The notes: generated by a model not told the origin, from the letters alone. Shown: positions 1 through 11,790, counted from the stretch's first letter. The stretch: 64,000 nucleotides of DNA from Argentina anserina (GCF_933775445.1 NC_065877.1:682001-746000); one strand, 5' to 3'. Numbers and translations are program-made.

Positions 1-1500
1 TGAATTACCTATCATAAGTAAACAAAGAATGCCAGGAAATCTTGCTTGATGGAAGCTAGAATATATATGGTGGGGACATTTGTTGTCTACAATTTGTACG
101 AGAAAAATGTTTCCAGTAGTTTGGTATCCCATCTTCATCATATCATATCATCACTCAAGATGATGTGCTTCGTACTGAAGATTTCTCAAGGTCATTAAAG
201 CACAGAAGAATATAGCACTTTTCTGTGGGATCTGTTGCTCTCATTACTGTGTGATCGGTTAGGTTTCGATATCTTATTGGTCCGTATCAAGAGAAACCCA
301 GTTCAATGGAGGAGGCGAGGAGCTTAAAAGCAGACTTGCAGATTCATTGGTGTTCATCATGTTCCTCTCATGGTGCCACTGCACTCGATTGTCATACTAC
401 TTGTATGCTTTACCATGGACCTGATCGAAAGTAAAAATCGTACGTTCGCTTTTGAAAAGTTGGATAAGGTGAAGTTTAATTATGATGTTAAGAAATTAAG
501 TCGGTAAAGCTTGCTGGATTTCATCAAAAGGAAACTAACTCCCACTTCGATCATCTGTATACTAAATCTATGAATTCAATTTCAACTCTACGACAGACTT
601 TCCCTTGACTTTGGTTGTTAATTGCGGGTCCGATCAAACAAACCACGGTAATTAGTAGACCTTCCCCACTCACGAGTCGCGACTCATTACATTAAATTAT
701 GCACTAAATTTGTGCTACAAATTTGCTGGCTTACACTTGTTTAATTTTGTTAATTAAGTGAATCTTGATCATGGCCAATAGCGTTATGTTTGATTAGTTT
801 GAACCAAGCTCTAGTTTATCATCTATTGAACATGGATGATCACTTGATTTGTGTACGTACGACTGCCAATGTAAAGATAAACACATCAAAAATTGATATA
901 ACCAATTTCACAGTTTACATATATAAATTAATATAAAAAGAAGTGAAGAAATTAAACCATTTGACACAAGTAACTAGGGCAATTAGTTACACTCTATATA
1001 ACATCTTAAGAAAAATTATATGGGCGAGTACATCATAGCTGCCATTTCCATATGAGCTTATAATGACATTTATGCAATCCCCGAGAGCTATCTTTGGTGA
1101 TAAACAAGGGTCCTTAGTATAACAACTTAGTGATTGACTTAATTGATAATTAGAAGCCAGCTTAGCCTGCCCAATGAAGCGCTTTGGCCAACTATGAACA
1201 AATATATAATAAGTTTGTTCCATTGTTTTCTTCTTCTTTTTTCTTTAATTTTTATTGTTTCTTTGGCCAAGTGAATCCCATTCTTATACCTCAGGTCAGA
1301 TTCCCACTGCAATTATGCGAGGGCTGCCCTTGCTTCCTTTCTTTAACTTAATGGGATATTCCTTTTAACAAGTTACAATACAAACATACATGTGATGATG
1401 TGAAGTAGGTCCTCTCCTCTATGATCATACGTAAATACGTGGCTTAGTTTAATCAAAATTTCCTTTTCACCTTTGTTTGATCCGTCTCTCACTTCAACAA
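1..1500. other. Intergenic, no gene recognised
   Basis: Only short ORFs without family resemblance are seen. Around 330-390 a short plus-strand reading frame looks faintly protein-like, but it cannot be extended or matched to a family, so I do not call it. The stretch 1260-1500 is probably the promoter side of the short-ORF transcript candidate that follows. Confidence 0.4.
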
Positions 1501-1539
1501 TTAAGAATCTAATCCCTATGCTTCAATTTTCCCATTCAT

Positions 1540-1545
1540 TATAAG
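1540..1545 (+). promoter_or_regulatory. TATA box candidate of locus A
   Basis: TATAAG lies about 30 bases before a pyrimidine-rich leader (CT- and CTC-rich, 1562-1620), the usual spacing and composition for a plant transcription start. It would drive the plus-strand transcript candidate that contains the small ORF at 1657 and the miR169-complementary motif at 1795. Inferred from sequence only. Confidence 0.35.
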
Positions 1546-1569
1546 TATCACCAACCACCCCCAAGTTCT

Positions 1570-1850
1570 CTCCCTCTGCATTTTATGCTCCTCCTCCTCC
1601 TTTTTTCCTCGGTCTTCTCTCGTCACTGAGTTGAGTTGTCAAGAATCGAAGAGACCATGGTGGTTCAAGAGCTGAAATCAAGAATGTTGAGAGCGCACTC
1701 GAGGTTCGGAAGCTTTCACGTGTGGCCTGATTTTCACAAGTAAATAAAGAACTAAGGAGATGCAGTACGTACTTGAGGAGAGAAATGTAAACCTCAGGCA
1801 AGTCTGGTTCTTGGCTTTTCGATGGATAATATATATTGATCATATCCGAT
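1570..1850 (+). ncRNA. Locus A: putative short-ORF lncRNA with miR169-mimic-like motif
   Basis: Seen: a TATA-like box at 1540, a CT-rich leader, a 28-codon ORF (1657-1743, starting MVVQELKSRM) and, 51 bases after it, a motif made of CAGGCAAGTC (1795-1804), TGG (1805-1807) and TTCTTGGCT (1808-1816). Both flanks pair with miR169 of the h type (known sequence starts UAGCCAAGGA and ends GACUUGCCUG): positions 12-21 perfectly, positions 2-10 with one G:U wobble, and a small central bulge. No pairing miR169 arm is visible within about 400 bases on either side, so it does not look like a MIR169 precursor. The arrangement resembles IPS1-type target mimics. Transcript ends are unknown; the function is inferred. 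The peptide matches nothing I know. Confidence 0.4.
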
Positions 1851-2099
1851 CATATAAATCCCATTTCTTTTTCGTTTTAATTGCAACGACCTGGCCTTTT
1901 CCTCCGTAGTCGATCTACTGATTTCGATCGGCTTCGTTGCCAGAAAATCAAAGGAGGAGATAAAATGGAATAAATTTTGTTTGTGTATTTTCGTTTTAGG
2001 GTTTCCGCGTCTTCAATGTTCATGCGTTTTAGTCGTTTGTATGCTCCGTGACTACTGTACGTAAGAGAACTCCATTTCTTTGTACAACACAACTGAGTT

Positions 2100-3787
2100 T
2101 AATTTTCTGGGTTTTCATTATTCTACTGTTCTCTTTGTTAATGGAATTATGAATCGTTGACACCTCAGAACTTTCTGTTCATCAATTATGTATGATTTTA
2201 CTGTACACTTCTATCTGAACAGGAATATTGATTCGTATGTCCCAAAAAGTTGCTTTCTCCGTACAATGATCAGTACTATATCAACTCAAGGATATATAGA
2301 ATCCTGGTACGTGGACAACGTGGTTGGATAGAAATTTAGAGCCTAGATTCTCCCCTACGTATATATCTGTTTCCTCTAATTTCAAAGAACAATACTTCGC
2401 GTTAGTTATGGTACTTATGAATACGTAAAGCTCTTAAGCTGAGGTTAATCACAGCAAATAATCGATCCTATAGTGTGCTTGAGATTTCTGGGAGTTAAAT
2501 CAATGAATATAAGTAGTAATGATGAGGCACAATCAATCTCAGCTAGAGATAAAATCATATATGTGAGCACTACTACTGCAGTTGATCGATCTATTCTTAC
2601 ACATGTTTGGGTGTGAGTGATAGACCTTGCAGGCCCCTGTCCCTGCCATTGTTCTCCAACACATGTTTAACTCACCACACCAGAATCAAGATCGAAGATT
2701 GAAGATGGATCTAGCTGGTTCATAATGAAAAGTGTAATTGTGGGGCTGCTGAAAAGGGCTCAGCTAAGAGATCGATATATATGGCTCCAGATAGTTGGGA
2801 ATTAATGCAAATAAGATTGCCATAAGATTATGACCACATCTTAGTAAATATATAAAACTCCTCTAGTTGATATACATGGTGACGTACATCTCAGATTTTC
2901 ACGACTTACTTACCACTGCAGACATTATATAATTTACCTATGATCAAGGATCGATCGAAGAATTAGAAGGCAAATGTTAATTGCCAAACTACTTTCATGC
3001 ATTCTACACCCTCTGTTGTATAATATTGCATTATTTTGTGCGTGAAATCGGTAGTTTTCGCTGAACAAAACATAATTCTAAGAAATGAATCTGATTAATG
3101 AGACAATTAGAGTATGCGAAACTGAAAGTATATAGATTAGTTTCATTTATATTTTAAAACGTTCCAGATCGAGTGAGATGTTTTTTTTTTTGGGGTCAAT
3201 GAGTGAGATGTTTGTATATCCAGAGATACGTGACATAGAGTGAAAGATAGATCCTCATACTTGCTTAAGAAGAAGGAATCTTTTTTTTATTTTGACCAGA
3301 TTGCTCAACTTGGTAAAGCAAGAACATCAGGGGCCATAACTACAGCTTTCTCTGCACATTTTAACGTTAATATAGTACTAGCTAGTTATCTGGCACGTTT
3401 CAGGATAAGGATCGATGATGGATGATACTAAAAGTCTCACCCAACTATCATCATAATTTCCTTTTGTTTAACTTTGAGTTAGTCACCATGTGTCACACCT
3501 AGTGCAAAATGACACGCAACTGTGTTTAATTAAAAGAACAAGGGGAGAAAGATGAAAACTGAAAAGACAGACAATCCAGATGGGATCGTCTATTGGTCCA
3601 TGACTCATCAAAGACTCGGTGACAACCCTCAGAGGAAATATATGTTATATATTACAATGTGGTTGATGATTAGCTCATCCGTGACAGTTAAATATGTAAG
3701 AGCTTATAAATTATATAAGTTCCAGAATCTCATACATAGGCAAATTAGAGGAGGGATCCAAAATGATACCACTATAGAATTGCATAT
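2100..3787. other. Intergenic, no gene recognised
   Basis: AT-rich sequence with short ORFs only. I see no conserved domain, RNA gene or clear element between locus A and the MULE-type MITE. Confidence 0.4.
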
Positions 3788-3797
3788 TATTGAATGA

Positions 3798-4385
3798 AGT
3801 TTTTTTCACCAACAGTCCCTCAATTCTGGTGTACCTACCAATGTGATACCTCACCAACAGTCCCTCAACTCTGGTGTACTTAACACATGTATTTGAATTT
3901 CGTTAAGTTATGTGTTTCTATATTCTTATGAGATTGTGGAAATGAGATGTTCCATATAAATTTCTATATTTATTATGTTAGTTTAACAAGTGCTAGGGTA
4001 AAAATAGAAAATGAGATTGATCTAGGTTTTATCAGATTGTGGTCGACTGGTTGGCGGTAGTTCTTTAGTTTAGATAAGAGACACAAATTAAGGAGTAGGG
4101 AGGGAAAATTGGCGCCAAAATTGGAATTGTTGGGTGTCTTTCTCAAGGTAAAGGGCGGAAAAAACATTGCTCATCTCAGATTGGGTTAATTTTGTCTTTT
4201 AACACTCTTTGTGGGCCTCACGTACTTGCCACGTCACCAAGATGACAGAGAAGTTGAAAAAAACTGACGGAAGTACTTCAATGATAACAATACTAGAGTC
4301 TGGATATCACATTGGTACGATTAAGAGTTGAGGTATCACATTGGTAGGTACACCAGAGTTCAGGGACTGTTGATGAAAAAAACTC
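3798..4385. mobile_element. Mutator-like MITE with long TIRs and 10-bp TSD
   Basis: The ends are inverted repeats of about 57 bp: the left end reads AGTTTTTTTCACCAACAGTC..., and the right end read in reverse complement is GAGTTTTTTTCATCAACAG..., both continuing through TCTGGTGTACCTACCAATG. The motif CAACAGTCCCTCAA(T/C)TCTGG occurs twice near the left end. The identical 10 bases TATTGAATGA flank it at 3788-3797 and 4386-4395, fitting the 9-11 bp target-site duplications of Mutator-like elements. The interior has no transposase, so it is non-autonomous. The exact first base is uncertain by 1-2 positions. Confidence 0.85.
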
Positions 4386-4395
4386 TATTGAATGA

Positions 4396-5025
4396 GCACT
4401 TTGTTTAGTTGTTGAGGACTTCGATGTCCGTACCAACAACTTATAGGATGGTTATATAATTCATCAAGCTTTGATCAATGGATGTCCGAGACTTTGGTTC
4501 CACAAGTCCGGTGAATATGAAGGTCTTGACTTGAGCAGCAGCTTCACAACTACGAGGAAAAGCACGGAGGACGTCCTCTTTTGAGTTTTGCCAAAGATGA
4601 TGTGATTGTATTGGTACCCTGTTCACAATCATGGATGGCACTTTCGATTTGGAAAAGTGAAAGTATTTGCACAAAATAAATAACAGTTGAATAGATGCAA
4701 GCAAGTAAAGTGCAATAAGACATAATTGGAGTTCAGAACACTAGAAACTGGTTCTTCAGGTTCCGCGACAATGAGTGTTGAAGAACTACTCGCTTGAGAT
4801 TGTCCAGTAAATTGGTAAACTGTATAATCAATAATTACTGCAACAATGCTATACAACAAAAGATCTCTTGGAGAGAAAAAAAATTTATCAATAGTCTTTC
4901 TGGCAATAATTTACAAATTCATCTAGCGAGTTCCATGTAAAGCCGATTACAACAGAGGAACCAAACCCTGTTTACAAGAGTCTTTCGGTCAATAGTTTTA
5001 CACCTATAGTTCACCGGTAACATAT
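4396..5025. other. Downstream region of the GT8 gene
   Basis: Contains short overlapping minus-strand ORFs (4441-4859) with no recognisable domain. Part of it near 4860-5025 is probably the 3' UTR of the minus-strand glucuronosyltransferase gene. No element boundaries found. Confidence 0.35.
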
Positions 5026-8000
5026 CTAACAAAAGCTCCTACTTCTCGTGGCATCTTGGTCTTCAAGGCCTCTCAAGAATGATCTAGTTGCAAGGTGTTC
5101 TGACGCATAAGTCATGAAAGATGCCAGCATTAGGGCTCCCACAACCATTAAACCTAACCTGCCAACGATTATATAAATATCTCAGTTCTAACCAAGCAAC
5201 ATAATGCACTTAAGGTCTTTACAGACTAATGACAGATAGAACAAGAGCTGGTAACATCGGTAATAAGCTCATATTAAGTCACATGCATCTAAAGTATCGA
5301 TCATGTTGACATCATGCTTAAGATCATTTCAAAAAGATCAATGTTGCGACTACAACTCAAATGTATCACGGGGTTTAACTGGCAGCATTTTTAGAACTGA
5401 CATCAGTAGGACAGGTCAAGAAAATTACCTTAAAAATAAAGCAGTGACACCAAAAAGACACGGCAAAGATGGAGCAGCAACAGCCAGAAAAGCCATTCCT
5501 AACCCATAATGCAAAGAAGCACTATCACATAATGATACGTGCCGTTGATGACCTATAACACGTCACATAACCACAAACCAATTAGAACATAAACACCCTA
5601 AAACTAAGGAAAATTTTGATGAATACAGCTATGGATGTCGACATTAGTTTATCCAGGCCAACCTTTTCCCGAATCATCATCAACAGATTCAGGACCACTG
5701 GGAAGTGTTGTTTGCACTGCTGTTGTCCTCCCCCATTGATAAACTAGATGGAGATAACCTCCAAACAATACAAAGAAGATTGTAAATGTCCACTCATACA
5801 TCAATAGTAAACCAGTCCATGGCATAACTTGTCGAGGTACAACTGCAAGACCAACCACAAGGGCCACCACAGCAGCCATGAAACAGGCAACTATAGACAT
5901 TCCGCCCAAGTAACAAGGAACCTTGGACTGCAGAGAAATAAAGAAGTATTAAAGTCAACTGAACAACTGAACAACGCTGAAAAGTTGAAGAAGAAAATAA
6001 TTCCCTTCATGGTGAAAAGGAAACCGTGCCAACCCAAAAAAGAAACTGAGATGGGACCTAACCTGATTACTGAGATTTTTGGCGGATGACGTAGAAACAG
6101 CCGCATAGTTAAGAGTCCCAGTAGATCTAATTTTGTAGTAGATGTGTTTGATTTGGTCATATAATGAACTTCGACATAAGGAACCAAAGTATTCTCGTGT
6201 CTGCATTAAAATTGATATGGGGTGATATTCATTTATCTACAAATCAAAAATCTGAATTCACATATCTGTATGCAAGTGATCACACAAAGGCTAACCTGAA
6301 GAAAAGACCGATAGTAACAAAACAGCAGAGCCAAAAAGGGTATTGAGAAAAGAATTTTGACAAGAAGAGCATCATTTGGATTTCTGCCTCCTCCAGTTCC
6401 TGGAAGGGAGTCCTTAAGCCCTTTTCTGACATTCTGCACATTATTGAACATATTAGAAAAGAAATCAGAAAAAAGTGATTTAATATATTCGTTAATTGTA
6501 CAGCTGCATAATCTGTTTGAAGGAAATTATATAGCAACTCAACATCTTCCCCTCCTACCAACATACCGGTCACCCCTAATATGTACAATTTTTTTTTTCA
6601 ACGAAAAAAGAATTACAACTATAAACCCCTCAAACAACCACAAACAACAGAATCAAAGAAATACGCTGAAGAGGCAGAGAGAGAGAGGCAGAGAAACCCC
6701 TAACATGTACAATTGCGTACTGATAAAGAAGTGATAGTTTCACGGTTTCACCAAAACTAAAAAAGAAGAGAAAAAAAAAGACCCAACTGCTTACGATTCA
6801 GAAGGGGAAAAGTTTCTTTTAAGAAAAAATTTGAAGGAGAAAAGAAAAGAAAAAGTATATTCAGAAAACAGAATACAGGGTAATGTACCTGCCAGACATC
6901 AACAGGTTTCAAAAGCCAAGATGTCCACCAATCCCAAGGTTTGAGAGGACCGAGGGTATAGTGAATGACACGGAGCTCGCTTTCATTAACCATCCACTGC
7001 AAGTATAATGCACAAGCAAATTAGACAACTTAAATTGCATGAAAATTAATAAAACAGTACCAGATTCCTAAATAAAAGCATGGAAGAACATATATACAGC
7101 TTTACTTTGAAGTTCCATACTTAACCATAAGCATGTCTCAGAAAGTAATACTAGTATTTTCATTCAAAGTTTGAGCTTACATCAGAAAGTAACATGATTG
7201 GTAAGTAATAAAAAGGTTGAGCTTTTACATTATTATTTATCTCATAAATCTACAATTTAAATAATAAAAAGTAAACAGAACATACTTAAACTAGAGTATT
7301 CTTCTTCATTGCCAATCTTGATCCTTTAACATAAATGGTATAAACATTATCTCTCTATGATAAATGAAGCACTAGTTCAATGATTTGCAGTTCAGAGTAA
7401 TCAATGAAGAAACACTATCATTGATGGTACTGAAAGTTGAAACTAGTTATTCAGCACAATAAAACAATAATTAAAAATTTTCATCACATCTGTGTACATG
7501 TACCTTGTTTGCCAGCATATAGAGACCAACATCTGCATTATATAATGTTGAAAGTCGCTCCATTTCTGGAACTGGTCTAGATTTGCGAACCTCCGGTTCT
7601 AAGTTTGGCTCAAAAACATGTGCATTGGGAAAATTCGAGTAATAGGAATTCAGAAACCCCTGATCTCCTGTAAATAAAATAATTGATAACCCATAAGCGA
7701 CAGCGGAGGACACCATAGTGTATCATTGGTTTGGCCAAATAATGCAACATAATCCAGAACACATAAACAACCTACTAAGAGGGAATCTTGTAAAATGGTT
7801 ATCTAAGCATGTATACAAGTATGTGACCAGTACCCAACTAATGTTATTCATAACATAATAACAGCAAACTCCTTTTCACATGCTGAAGTACAAATATCAG
7901 AAACAAGTTGGTGTTCAAAACAACAAACTAGCATTTCCAACTTTAATGAACAACTGAACACCACTATCAGTGTAGAAATCAGCCTTATTAGTTCACCTAT

Positions 8001-9234
8001 ATTTTTTTGCCAAAACATATAAGGTTCAACTTGGAAGCTCAAACTTCTTTCCCACATCACGTTGCCTATTGCATTCAACTTGCTCACAGCAGTAACTTTA
8101 CTATATGTACAGAGAAACCATCATAAACTCGGCAACTATTTTTCCACATTGAGTATGATATGAATGATATCAAGTGATCAAACCACACCCATTAAATAAA
8201 TCAAATTATCTCAACAACATGACAATATACGCCGCTAAAGAATATACATGCAGTACAAAGTGACTAAAATTCAATCCCAATTCCACTCACCTCCAGTGTA
8301 AGATTCCAAAGTGGTCACTTTCCCCATCATGTCCTGAAACACACGCTCCGACGGCTCCACCACCATCACCCCCGAATTCAGCCTCTCGGAATGCTTCAAG
8401 TTAGCACAGAACTTGCTGCATTTGAAAAGATCCTCCACGCTTTTCACCACAATCGTATCCGCATCAAGATACACAACTGCACGACCACACATTCCACCAC
8501 AATTACAACAAAAAACCACAACTCCACTCCAACAAATTAGCTCCAAAATGCCACAGAACTCCACAAACATTAAACATTTTTATACCTTTCTTGTAGTTAG
8601 TCATGTTGAAAATCTTCAGCTTTGTGTATACACCCCAGAATCTCGTCGGCCTAACTTGATTCGGATTCGCCAGTAAGCTGATCTTCTCCACTATCCATCC
8701 ATCAGCCTGCACATCAAAAACAATAAACTCATCAATCCAGTGCTCATTTCTAGCTCAACTCGAAAACTCCAAAAGCCGAAAACTCCGAAAAAGCAAGCAA
8801 AATCCAGCTTTCTACTTATTCCAAAATCACTTTCCAATTCAGCTAACAACACTATAATCACTATACTCTTCTTCAAAAAAACAACAACTTGCTTCTAGCT
8901 CAACTAAGCTGAACTAAAAATCCACAAGTGATCTTTTTCTGCGGAGGGTAAAGTAGTAAATTTACAATCACGGAAGCAAGTAACTGACCTTGAGGAGGCT
9001 CATGGCGTAGCCGGAGACGCCGTCGGAGACGAGGACGACCATGTCCTTGGTGGATCCGGTGTCGCGTATCGATTTCCCCAGCACTCGGACGCCGAGAAGG
9101 AACTCATCGCCGTACAACAGCGTGACGTAAGCCTCCGGCGTGCGTTGCCGCGCAGACGCGGCGTCCGATCGGACCGCGGCGGCGGAGAGCAGAGACAACG
9201 CTGCGGCGATCAACCATACGTGAAGTCGTTTCAT
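5026..9234 (-). CDS. IPUT1: Inositol phosphorylceramide glucuronosyltransferase (GT8, IPUT1/PGSIP6 type)
   Basis: Transfers glucuronic acid to inositol phosphorylceramide, an early step of plant GIPC sphingolipid synthesis in the Golgi (family knowledge for PGSIP6/IPUT1). Ten exons in transcription order: 9234-8989, 8706-8586, 8476-8291, 7667-7504, 6996-6889, 6433-6296, 6200-6063, 5927-5663, 5552-5429, 5158-5026; 540 residues, like the Arabidopsis protein (about 537). Seen: N-terminal signal/anchor segment (about 5-22), the GT8 core beginning YVTLLYGDEF, the DXD metal motif in YLDADT (residues 127-129), LNSGVMV, and GDQGFLN. The C-terminal third holds several membrane segments, typical of IPUT1 rather than of the xylan GUX enzymes. 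Exons 9 and 10 were found by frame and homology; stopping in exon 8 would lose the last membrane segments. Confidence 0.93.
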
Positions 9235-10050
9235 ATCAAAGAGAAATTCAATTTCTCGAGAAATTGGGGGAGGAGAATATTCTCGAGAAATTCAAGAGGG
9301 GGATTTGGGATTGGGTTTCTGGGTTTGAAAGTTGAAACTCCTCAGCCTTGCCTTCAAAGTCATAATCAATCCTCTGCGGTCACGTCTACAATAGAGCCGT
9401 GAAATCGGGTCGACCCAGGCCTAATGTCCAGTACTATTTGGGCCGCTTTTAGATAGGATCAGATTCAGATCCGTAGCCTGCTATAAAAAGCTTCTTCTTT
9501 TTTTCTTTTTCTTTTTGAGGATGCCTTTGATTTGTTTTAAAGACTAACAAGACATCACACAAGTTCACAATAAGCTTTATGTCACCCACTTTGATTGAAG
9601 ACCAGAGAGCATTAGAGCACTAGGGTGTTCTCATTGACATAAAGAAGAAAATAAAGGCTAGACTTTTGGTGATGTGCATCACCCGTTCAAAATCTCTTTA
9701 TCATTGGTCGGTGTAGATTCTAGGATATTCAAAACACTTGCTTCTAATTATTCATCATCTCCTTCTGCATTAGTGGTATGGTATATGTTTGTTAATCATT
9801 CCATAATGTTATACTGATCAAATTCAACCAAATTAAGTAGGGGAAAAGTAGAATTGCACTTCAAATATTGGAGACCTAACAAGTGCATAAGCATATGTAG
9901 TCACTTGTACACTTTCATTATTTTGGATAAGTAGATAATTACTAATTAGCTCCTTTATTAGAAAAGAATATTCCTATATACTCTAATATATGTATGCTAC
10001 TTTCCCTTTGGGAGTGTCATACCAAAACTTAAAAGACATTCTCTTATTCT
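9235..10050. other. Intergenic, divergent promoter region
   Basis: Holds the 5' leader and promoter of the minus-strand GT8 gene (direct repeat TTCTCGAGAAATT near 9253 and 9280) and the upstream side of locus B. A T-rich stretch lies near 9500. No gene recognised. Confidence 0.4.
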
Positions 10051-10052
10051 TG

Positions 10053-10061
10053 TATATATAA
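10053..10061 (+). promoter_or_regulatory. TATA box candidate of locus B
   Basis: TATATATAA, about 30 bases before an A/C-rich stretch that would be the start region. It precedes the short ORF at 10158 and the motif at 10375. A similar TATATATAT at 11716-11724 precedes the second duplicate unit. Confidence 0.35.
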
Positions 10062-10157
10062 CCTTCAATTCCAGACACTTATCACAAAGAAGAAAGTCTA
10101 ATGCTTAAAATAGTACTATTACACAACTTTTTAGCTTGTTGAGGAAAGATTCAGTTA

Positions 10158-10340
10158 ATGCTCGAGTTCAACTTGCTCGATCTTATCCAAAGCCAACTGT
10201 GTTCCGGCGGTCAACATCGATCATCGTCTTCATTTTCGATGGAAAGATTGGTTGCAGTGGTGCTCTTCGGGCAGAGGCTTTACTACTGCCGCTATAGCTC
10301 AGCAGCAAGAGATATGAAGCAACTGAAGGAAAAGGGTTGA
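10158..10340 (+). CDS. Short ORF of locus B, coding status doubtful
   Basis: A 60-codon ATG-to-TGA frame, serine-rich near its centre, with no signal peptide and no known domain. The corresponding stretch of the second tandem unit (11820-11990) does not keep the frame, so selection on the peptide is not supported. It could act only as a translated leader ORF in a noncoding transcript. Confidence 0.15.
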   Translation: MLEFNLLDLIQSQLCSGGQHRSSSSFSMERLVAVVLFGQRLYYCRYSSAARDMKQLKEKG

Positions 10341-10664
10341 TCCGACTGAGTGCTATATGAATTACAGTTGTAACCCGGCAAGTCTGGCCCTTGGCTCATC
10401 TCGATCTTTATGGTTTTACTTCAAGTATCAGTTAACTACTTCTTGGTTTGCTCTTCTCTCAGTTTCTTCGTGTAGATGCAATAAACTAACATATGAGTAT
10501 CAGCCTCCTTGATATCCCCGTCCTCTCAACTTCATCGATCTCTGAGATGTACGTATTCATTTGCGTTGTATATATGTGTTTTGTTCTTCGGTTTAAGCTC
10601 TTTCATGTGTTCTTTTATTGGTTAATTATCTTATTGAAGGAATTGCGCACAAAGACGTAGAGTA

Positions 10665-10713
<49 letters not shown>

Positions 10714-11790
10714 GTCTTGTGGATATGATATCAGGATTCCGTTTGGATAGATCTCATGTAATTGTATTTCGATATTTCATATAGAAGACGATTGATGCGT
10801 ACGTACGTTCTTAAGTTGTTTGATAGCTTAATATAGCTAGCGAAAGCCTAACTTTTCGTTACTTCCCAAATACCATTGGACAACACTAGCTAGTCCTCGT
10901 TTGTAATATTGACAAAACAAATATATCCAAATTCATTGGCCAGGATTCAGATGAAGAACATGAAACAAAGTACGTACTTTAAGATACCAGTTCGATGATC
11001 CTTTATTTCCTATCTCTGCAGCCATCCCAGACCTCCACGGATCAAAGCTAGTGTTGAAAACAACTTCATTAATTCCAATTCTTTCCCTAATCTGGTCTCG
11101 TATGTTTGGCTTCTCTTTCGACTTTAACTGGAAACTTTAGATCGGCCAGCCTCTTTTTCACACATGGATAGAATATGATAATTGTGCATGTCAATAGCCT
11201 ATTAGTTTCTGCAATGGGATAATTGGTTTGTTACAATCATGATATATAAGGAGTCCCATATAAGAAGGCATGTGTTGGCATGGTAATTAAGGCATAGCTA
11301 CGTACTCATCCTACTCCGATCATTGGTACGTACGTACTTTTGAGAGGGACGCATTGATAGTTGATAGTGAGTGGGTTCAGTTGCTTTGCAGCAGCTGCAT
11401 GCTATACATAGAACAGTGAATAGAAGGGCTATCATTAGATGCACAGAGGAAGCTAGAAATGAGTATATATATTTGGAACAAGGCATGCAGACGTAACTAG
11501 CTAGTGGAAGAGAGTGGTATGACTGGTATCTTAAGAAATATTAATGTATTAGTAACTAGATAGTGTGATGCACTGAATCTTTTAGTGCAATGTGTAGTAA
11601 CATTCAGACATTCTAAGACACGCATGTGTATGCCTATAGAAAGAATGAAAGATAGTAGTGCTGTAGTACTTCGAGACTTCGAGAGCATAATTGATACTTT
11701 AAGCTTATCGATCAGTATATATATGGTAACCATAGAGCAAAGCATTGATAATTTTACGTATATCTCAGACGTAGAGTTCTAATTAATACG
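10165..11790 (+). repeat. Tandem duplication, unit 1 (locus B)
   Basis: This segment and the next (11805-13560) are diverged copies in the same orientation. Collinear matches include TTGCTCGATCTT/TTGATCGATCTT at the start, CTTTCATGTGTTCTTTTATTGG / TGCATGTGTTCTTCTATTGG, TTGATGCGTACG, TTTTCGTTACTTCCCA, CTGCAGCCATCCCA, GTACTTTTGAGAG, and TAGTGTGATGCACT near the ends (11560 and 13444). Identity is patchy with many indels, so the duplication is old. Confidence 0.75.
10668..10705. repeat. (TC)n microsatellite
   Basis: An almost uninterrupted CT dinucleotide run of about 38 bases inside tandem unit 1. It is absent from the matching place in unit 2. Confidence 0.9.

Larger units (their letters stand above)
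10090..11500 (+). ncRNA. Locus B: putative lncRNA with bulged miR169 site
   Basis: Seen: a TATA box, a 60-codon ORF (10158-10340, MLEFNLLDLI...) without family resemblance, and 34 bases later a motif made of CCGGCAAGTC (10375-10384), TGGC (10385-10388) and CCTTGGCTCA (10389-10398). The first and third blocks are exact complements of miR169d positions 13-21 and 1-10 (known sequence starts UGAGCCAAGG and ends GACUUGCCG); only the centre is unpaired. A (TC)n tract follows at about 10668-10705. The short ORF is not preserved in the second unit, which argues against a conserved peptide. Alternative: a decayed MIR169 star arm; the only upstream partner candidate (about 10183-10204) pairs poorly. 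Transcript extent is a guess. Confidence 0.4.

Noticed and set aside
330..390. Possible exon reading EELKSRLADSLVFIMF
   Set aside because: Too short, no splice sites in phase on either side, no family match I can defend.
1583..1843. Minus-strand 86-codon frame opposite locus A
   Set aside because: It has no ATG start in the expected place, no domain, and runs across the plus-strand motif and CT-rich leader; a plus-strand unit explains the layout better.
5649..5662. Stop codon of the GT8 gene at 5649 (end in GWPG)
   Set aside because: This reads into the intron. The donor at 5662, followed by exons 5552-5429 and 5158-5026, restores the family C-terminus and the frame.
10183..10398. MIR169 precursor hairpin in locus B
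   Set aside because: AGCCAACTGTGTTCCGGCGG could be a decayed 5' arm, but pairing with 10375-10398 is weak in the middle and the locus A motif has no partner at all. Kept only as an alternative to a target mimic.
10375..10398. miR399 site of the true IPS1/At4 family
   Set aside because: The shape is similar, but miR399 needs CCTTTGGCA; the sequence has CCCTTGGCT and pairs much better with miR169.
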